Positions 6,231-8,046 of a stretch of DNA of 8,046 bases are shown here, piece after piece. Position 1 is the stretch's first letter. The number at the start of each line of letters is the position of its first letter. The stretch is from NCBI GenBank assembly GCA_031255985.1, contig JAIRRL010000126.1, positions 1 to 8,046 of the forward strand. The letters are read 5' to 3'. The stretch is from Gracilibacteraceae bacterium. GTDB taxonomy: Bacteria > Bacillota > Desulfitobacteriia > Desulfitobacteriales > Syntrophobotulaceae. Below the pieces are notes generated by a model. It worked only from the letters and a program-made list of their open reading frames with translations. It ran no database searches and had not been told where the DNA came from. Position numbers and translations under genes: made by a program.

Positions 6231-6259
6231 ATTGTACAGCGCGGCGCCGCAAATGTCAA
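6231..6259 (-). promoter_or_regulatory. Sigma-A/sigma-70 type promoter for larE
   Basis: On the minus strand a perfect -35 TTGACA (6259-6254) is followed by a 17-base spacer and a -10 TACAAT (6236-6231), five of six bases matching consensus. Transcription would begin near 6224, giving a leader of roughly 45 bases before the larE GTG. The -35 box overlaps the TGA stop of the deaminase gene (6256-6258). The spacer contains a 10-bp perfect palindrome, GCGGCGCCGC (6241-6250), which could be an operator or chance in GC-rich DNA. The promoter would drive larE and probably the kinase-like gene. Confidence 0.75.
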
Positions 6260-7551
6260 TTTAATTCTAACAGTATGCGCTCCTGCGCCGCCCGCGCCGC
6301 CCGCGTGATTTTTTCCAGATCCAAGGTGGGAAAATCACCGTTTTCATAGAGAACGCGCCCGTCCACCATCGTCAAAACCACGTCCGTCCCGCAGGCGGCG
6401 TAGAGCAAATGGCGCGGCAAATCGGTCGGCGGCTGCAGATAAGGGGCGCTTAAATCCACAACGATGAGATCGGCCGTGTAACCGGTTTTGAGCAAACCGG
6501 ATTCCATCCGCCCCTGCGCCCGCGCCCCGGCGACAGTCGCGGCGCGCAAGGCTTCGTCTGGGGCAATGAGCGCCGGATCGGCATGGAAGCATTTCTGCAC
6601 CAGGGCAAAGAATTTTATTTCCTCAAACATATTCAGGTTGTTATTACTGGCGGCCCCGTCCGTACCCAGGGCGAGATTTACGCCCTCCCGCAGGATGCGC
6701 GGAGCGTCCGCGACGCCGCTCGCCAGCTTCATATTGCTTTTGGGGCAGGTGGCGACGGTGACGTTTTTGGCCCGGAGCAGGGCAAAATCGCCGTCTTCCA
6801 AATGGACGCAATGGGCGGCGACGGCCGGTTTGTCAAAAACGCCGAGATCAGAGAGATATTGCACCGGCGTCCGCCCGTCATGCCGGGCTTTACATTCCTC
6901 GTGTTCTTTTTTCGTTTCCGACACATGTACCTGTACTCTGGCCCCGCGTTCGCGCAATTCCGCCGCGAACTCACGGATCACGCGCTCAGTGTTTGTGTAT
7001 TCAGCGTGCAGGGCGAAATCAATGAGCAGACGGCCTTCGCCCGCGCCGTCAAATTCTTCCAGCAAATGGCGGTTTTCGCGGCAAGCGGGCAAATCATAAT
7101 AGCCTCTCTCATCAAAACAGGATACCCCCCTGGACAGATTCGCCTTAACGCCCGATTCCAGCACGGCGCGAGCCATCGCCTCGCAGAAATAATACATATC
7201 CGAAGCGGCCACCACGCCGAAACGCAGCATTTCGGCGATACTGAGCATTGTGCCGTAATAAATGTCGTCGGCGGTCAGCTTGGCTTCAAAAGGGAAAATC
7301 CGTGTTTTCAGCCAGGCGTCCAAAGCCAGGTTTTCCCCGTACCCCCGCAAAAGCGACATGGGCAGATGGCTGTGGGCGTTGAAAAAACCGGGCATGAGGA
7401 GCTTGTTTTGCCCGTTATACACCCGGCCGTAATCACGGTTTGCGGGGGGCGCGTCCCCGATCCAGGCGATGCGCGTCCCTTCCGTGGCGACGTATTTGCC
7501 GGTTTGCACGGAAAAATTTTCATCCAAAACAGAGATATTTGCAAAGAGCAT
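6256..7551 (-). CDS. mtaD: Amidohydrolase, 5'-methylthioadenosine / S-adenosylhomocysteine deaminase type
   Basis: Members of this family deaminate the adenine of S-adenosylhomocysteine, 5'-methylthioadenosine or 5'-deoxyadenosine, clearing by-products of SAM use and returning purine as the inosine form. The 431 residues are full length. Metal and active-site residues are in order: NAHSH (58-62; H60 and H62), the purine-site glutamate in IFPFEA (E89), HAEYT (H182), VHVSET (H209 and E212), AAHCVH (H247, H250) and LGTDGAAS (D298). The C-terminal strand segment (TADLIVVDL, VDGRVLYENG) rebuilds the small composite domain. The ATG at 7549-7551 has a purine-rich AAGGAAGGGG upstream. It lies 21 bases after purN, so co-transcription is likely. 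Its end carries the -35 of the larE promoter. Assignment within the larger cytosine deaminase/TrzN-like group rests on the LLRGYGENLALDAWL and SETKKEHEEC-type segments. Which adenosine derivative is preferred cannot be read from sequence. Confidence 0.88.
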   Translation of the reverse strand: MLFANISVLDENFSVQTGKYVATEGTRIAWIGDAPPANRDYGRVYNGQNKLLMPGFFNAHSHLPMSLLRGYGENLALDAWLKTRIFPFEAKLTADDIYYGTMLSIAEMLRFGVVAASDMYYFCEAMARAVLESGVKANLSRGVSCFDERGYYDLPACRENRHLLEEFDGAGEGRLLIDFALHAEYTNTERVIREFAAELRERGARVQVHVSETKKEHEECKARHDGRTPVQYLSDLGVFDKPAVAAHCVHLEDGDFALLRAKNVTVATCPKSNMKLASGVADAPRILREGVNLALGTDGAASNNNLNMFEEIKFFALVQKCFHADPALIAPDEALRAATVAGARAQGRMESGLLKTGYTADLIVVDLSAPYLQPPTDLPRHLLYAACGTDVVLTMVDGRVLYENGDFPTLDLEKITRAARAAQERILLELN

Positions 7552-7572
7552 GGCGCAACCCCTTCCTTTTGT

Positions 7573-8046
7573 TTAAGACTCCCGCTCGATCCTCACTTTC
7601 CGGCCTTCCAAATGTACTTTTCCCGCCGCGATCAGGCGCACCGCTTCCCGCAGCAGCAAATGCTCCTCGCGCAATATGCGTTCAGCCAGCGTTTCTTCCG
7701 TGTCTTCCCCGTAGACCGGCACGGCCTGCTGCAAAATAATAGGGCCGGTGTCCATGCCGGCGTCCACAAAATGAACTGTACAGCCGCTGTAGCGCACACC
7801 GGCGGCCAGCGCCTGCCGCTGGGCGTGCAAACCGGGGAAGGACGGCAGCAGGGCGGGATGAATGTTGATGATGGGACAGCCGATATCCCGGATGAACTTT
7901 TCGCTCAGAATCCGCGTATAACCGGCCAAAATCAGCAATTCCACATCCAATTCCTCAAGCCAGAACGCGATGGCCCGTTCCTGTTCCTGCCTGCCGGCAA
8001 AATGGGCAAGGGGAAAAACCTTGCTGGGAATCCCCGCTTTTTCCGC
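7573..8046 (-). CDS. purN: Phosphoribosylglycinamide formyltransferase, C-terminal part (cut by window end)
   Basis: PurN transfers a formyl group from 10-formyltetrahydrofolate to GAR, step three of purine synthesis. The frame is open to the window end (codons for AEKAGIPSKVFPLAHFAG at the edge), so the true start lies beyond 8046. The 157 residues present lack perhaps 50 N-terminal ones, including the GxGSN phosphate-binding segment. Visible in fragment numbering: LAGYTRIL (40-47), NIHPALLPSFPGLH (61-74) with the catalytic N61 and H63, TVHFV (90-94), and MDTGPII (98-104) with the catalytic D99. The C-terminus is short and normal. The TAA stop at 7573-7575 is 21 bases before the deaminase gene on the same strand. 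In many Firmicutes purN sits in the pur operon with purH and purM; what precedes it here is outside the window. Confidence 0.97.
   Translation of the reverse strand, partial: AEKAGIPSKVFPLAHFAGRQEQERAIAFWLEELDVELLILAGYTRILSEKFIRDIGCPIINIHPALLPSFPGLHAQRQALAAGVRYSGCTVHFVDAGMDTGPIILQQAVPVYGEDTEETLAERILREEHLLLREAVRLIAAGKVHLEGRKVRIERES

Noticed and set aside
6829..6834. TGTCAA (TTGACA on the minus strand) inside the deaminase gene as another promoter
   Set aside because: No -10-like sequence lies 16-18 bases downstream on the minus strand, where the DNA is very GC-rich.
6488..7099. A 203-codon plus-strand frame opposite the deaminase gene
   Set aside because: It is the antisense shadow of a gene with all active-site motifs; its composition is Ser/Arg/Ala-rich, and there is no SD or domain to support it.

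Overview
This window reads as a chromosomal segment of a GC-rich Gram-positive-type bacterium. The gene order infB-rbfA-nrnA-truB-ribF is the classic Firmicutes translation/RNA-processing operon. Strong AGGAGG-type Shine-Dalgarno sequences, frequent non-ATG starts, and the accessory set (cytidylate kinase-like protein, LarE, MTA/SAH deaminase) fit the Firmicutes, perhaps the Negativicutes. That lineage is inferred from protein motifs and gene order, not from a search. Every gene here belongs to a known family. I see no mobile element, CRISPR array, rRNA or tRNA, and no gene-free stretch above 80 bases.

Plus strand, 1-4678: the 3' part of infB (translation initiation factor IF-2, cut by the window start), then rbfA (30S maturation), an nrnA-like DHH phosphoesterase (nanoRNA and pAp turnover), truB (tRNA U55 pseudouridine synthase) and ribF (FMN/FAD synthesis). 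The genes are stitched together by overlapping stop and start codons: ATGA, TTGA, a 17-base overlap, and GTGA. They must be one translationally coupled transcript. The downstream starts are ATG, TTG, CTG and GTG in order, and the CTG start of truB is easily mis-annotated.

Minus strand, 8046-4671: purN (3' part, cut by the window end), an MTA/SAH deaminase-type amidohydrolase, larE (sulfur insertion for the nickel-pincer nucleotide cofactor) and a cytidylate kinase-like P-loop protein. purN and the deaminase are 21 bases apart and look co-transcribed. larE has its own near-consensus sigma-A promoter overlapping the deaminase stop codon. The kinase-like gene follows larE after 56 bases with no clear terminator. 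ribF and the kinase-like gene converge and overlap by 8 bases.

The least ordinary observations are: the CTG start of truB; a LarE with three candidate cluster cysteines (CxxC plus the sulfur-donor position) and no larB/larC in view; and two look-alike hairpins (5-bp GC stem, 9-base loop containing TAACC) directly abutting the Shine-Dalgarno sequences of larE and the kinase-like gene. No clearly new system is visible; the twin hairpins are the closest to something undescribed, and they are weak evidence.
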